Assembly (NCBI GenBank): GCA_002007315.1
Contig: LNZQ01000155.1
Location: 1-16,993, forward strand
DNA length: 16,993 nt
From: Epulopiscium sp. Nele67-Bin004
GTDB lineage: Bacteria; Bacillota_A; Clostridia; Lachnospirales; Cellulosilyticaceae
Reading direction: 5' to 3'
Below, piece by piece: positions 15,293 to 16,993 of the stretch (the stretch's first letter is position 1; every line of letters starts with the position of its first letter). Position numbers and translations under genes: made by a program. The notes beneath the pieces are model-generated. The model was not told the origin of the DNA. It was given only the letters and a program-made list of their open reading frames with translations, and ran no database searches.

Positions 15293-16993
15293 TTACGTCA
15301 GTCTATCTGCTGATCAGATAGACGTCTTATTTGTCTTTATTTTTTATCTTTTTTTTTTTTCACTTGTTATCTGACAATCCCTCCCCTTCCCTTCTTGCTT
15401 TCTGCCAAGCAGGCAGTCGATTTGGACAAATGGGTATGTCTGTTAACATGTCTCATGTCCTGTAATGTGTATTCCAGCCAACCTGGCAGCTGTCCTCGTG
15501 TCTGTCCTGTTGCCCACTGGATGTCCTGTTGAATGGAGTAGAGCTGTTTCATTCACACTTCTCGTTTCATATCTGTTTAACTTCAAGCTGGTGAACATTT
15601 TGTATGCCTTCATTGTTTAGCCACAAATACTGACAGGGTCATTTGTCTTTGGATTAAGCTTTTATTCTGAGTTGCACTTTATCTTTTAATAAGTTCATAG
15701 TTACAGGTAAATTAATTAAGCTTTGTTATGACATTTAATGAGTTTGACTGAAATTGGCTGAATCTACTGTTTGAAAGCTAGTGTTGATGCGTTCGTGAAC
15801 AGTATTTTATGCACTTGTGTATCTTTTTCTAATAAGTACACCTGCATTTGTTTGCTTGATTATCTACTCTACAATAGCAAACAGATCAAACAAAAGGTCA
15901 TGGTGAATTATTTGTTTGCATTTCATGCAGAAAAATCATCAGAACATTCATTCTTATGACCTTATCATTAATAAAACCATACCTTGCTTGATGTTGTTCC
16001 TTTTGTTTCAGCACATTGTTCTTTGTCAGTCTGTCATGACGTCAAACAAATTTCTGTTCCCCTTTCTATACAGAACATGTTTCGTACTTCTTCAGAAACT
16101 GACTGTGATTAGAAAAGTCCCGTCAAATGTGGTTTACCTTAATGACGTGGAAATCTTCTCGCCATTCAAGAGTTATGGATGGCTAAAACTTTGATTTTGG
16201 TGGTGAATTTTTCTTTTCTAGTGGAAACCGGCTCTCCATTTGCTGCTGTCTTGCAGTCTAGGTTTTTAAGCCTCTCTGAATCATTTAGAAAATGTTTCGC
16301 ATCGAAGTTCAACAATCATACAGTGAAAGGTCATTAACATATCTAACAATTTGCCAACTTACAGCACTCTCAGCCAAGGGTAGTGTAGGGCAGCCCAAAG
16401 ATTTGTGTGTTGTCTTTGTAGTGTAATGCATATTAACACAGCAACCAGACTGCGCCACTGTCTCGTTTCTTTTTCTTGCTAGGTGTATTTACGCTCTGAT
16501 TCACTCCTTTATTCTTGGTGTTGCAGCTCCCCCTCTCCATTCACTTTTTAGTTTTTCCACTCCTGCCCTCTCAGGCTAGTTGCGCTTTGAACGAGGGACC
16601 AAGTTAAATATTGCATTTGTAAACAATATCTGAGAATTCCTGCACATTATTTCTTTTACATTTAAATAGAGCTCCTGTAAATCTGGTCACAGATGTGCAA
16701 ACAAAACTGATAGCATGTACAATTTTAGACACCATGGCATGGAAAGAAAAGCCCATGTTTCAGCTTTCATAATAGACAGATAAAGAAAGAGGCCTCTGGC
16801 TGAGGCTAATGGAATTTTAGCTAGCTTTATTTGCAGCGTTTAATTAGTTGCATCATCTAGAGTAATCTGGGCAATTCCTGGCACCAGAGGATTTAGCGGA
16901 TGTGGACGAGCCAGGCCTTTCTTACGGTGAGCAGGAGGATGAGAATAGCATGGCACGCAGCCCAGAGGAGGGTTCCACCCACGTCTGTTAGGG
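15293..16993. other. Vertebrate-type block 3, non-coding
   Basis: From 15293 the bacterial frame ends. Long T-rich runs (about 15339-15361), vertebrate-like mixed composition and frequent stops in all frames follow. I see no exon, RNA gene or terminal receptor sequence. The open frames at 15367-15552 and 15916-16194 have no recognisable motifs and no ribosome or splice context. Confidence 0.55.
15301..15323. repeat. Perfect 9-bp inverted repeat beside junction 4
   Basis: GTCTATCTG and CAGATAGAC are separated by CTGAT, forming a hairpin nine bases past the last bacterial codon. It lacks the T run expected immediately after a bacterial terminator stem. Confidence 0.6.

Overview
The window looks like a chimera. 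Three blocks of vertebrate-type DNA alternate with two blocks of bacterial DNA, and the changes fall inside genes, so neither kind of sequence is intact at the joins. From left to right: vertebrate block 1 (1 to about 1550), bacterial segment A (about 1550 to 5335), vertebrate block 2 (about 5335 to 6400), bacterial segment B (about 6400 to 15292), and vertebrate block 3 (about 15293 to 16993). The simplest reading is a draft vertebrate scaffold into which contigs or reads from associated bacteria were mis-joined. Real transfer into the host genome is less likely, because the bacterial genes are dense, mostly open, grouped in operons with Shine-Dalgarno sites, and cut off abruptly.

Block 1 carries the first two coding exons of a rhodopsin-like receptor of the GPR139/GPR142 type. 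They are joined by a GT-AG intron holding an (AT)n microsatellite. The second exon stops just before transmembrane helix 6. Blocks 2 and 3 show no recognisable coding sequence and do not contain the rest of the receptor.

Segment A is very AT-rich, with all genes on the minus strand. In transcription order it holds: a truncated capsule-type glycosyltransferase fused in frame to the C-terminal half of an arylsulfate sulfotransferase; a second, complete capsule-type glycosyltransferase; and an FkbM-family methyltransferase whose C-terminus runs through a 12-G tract. Losing one G would fuse the methyltransferase to a downstream frame of about 100 codons. This is the pattern of a phase-variable surface-glycan locus, as in Campylobacter or Helicobacter, but the species cannot be fixed from the sequence alone.

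Segment B is less AT-rich and probably comes from a different, low-to-moderate-GC bacterium. Its left part holds a cut-off PD-(D/E)XK-like gene start, a possible 44-residue small protein, and a ravA-viaA pair (MoxR AAA+ ATPase and VWA protein) behind a near-consensus promoter. Next come a decayed cytidylyltransferase fragment, a small membrane protein and two rho-independent terminators. The right part is a minus-strand operon: TRAP transporter large permease (cut at its N-terminus), two Gfo/Idh/MocA-family dehydrogenases and a TIM-barrel sugar isomerase/epimerase. Together they suggest uptake and oxidation or epimerisation of a sugar, polyol or sugar acid that cannot be named from sequence.
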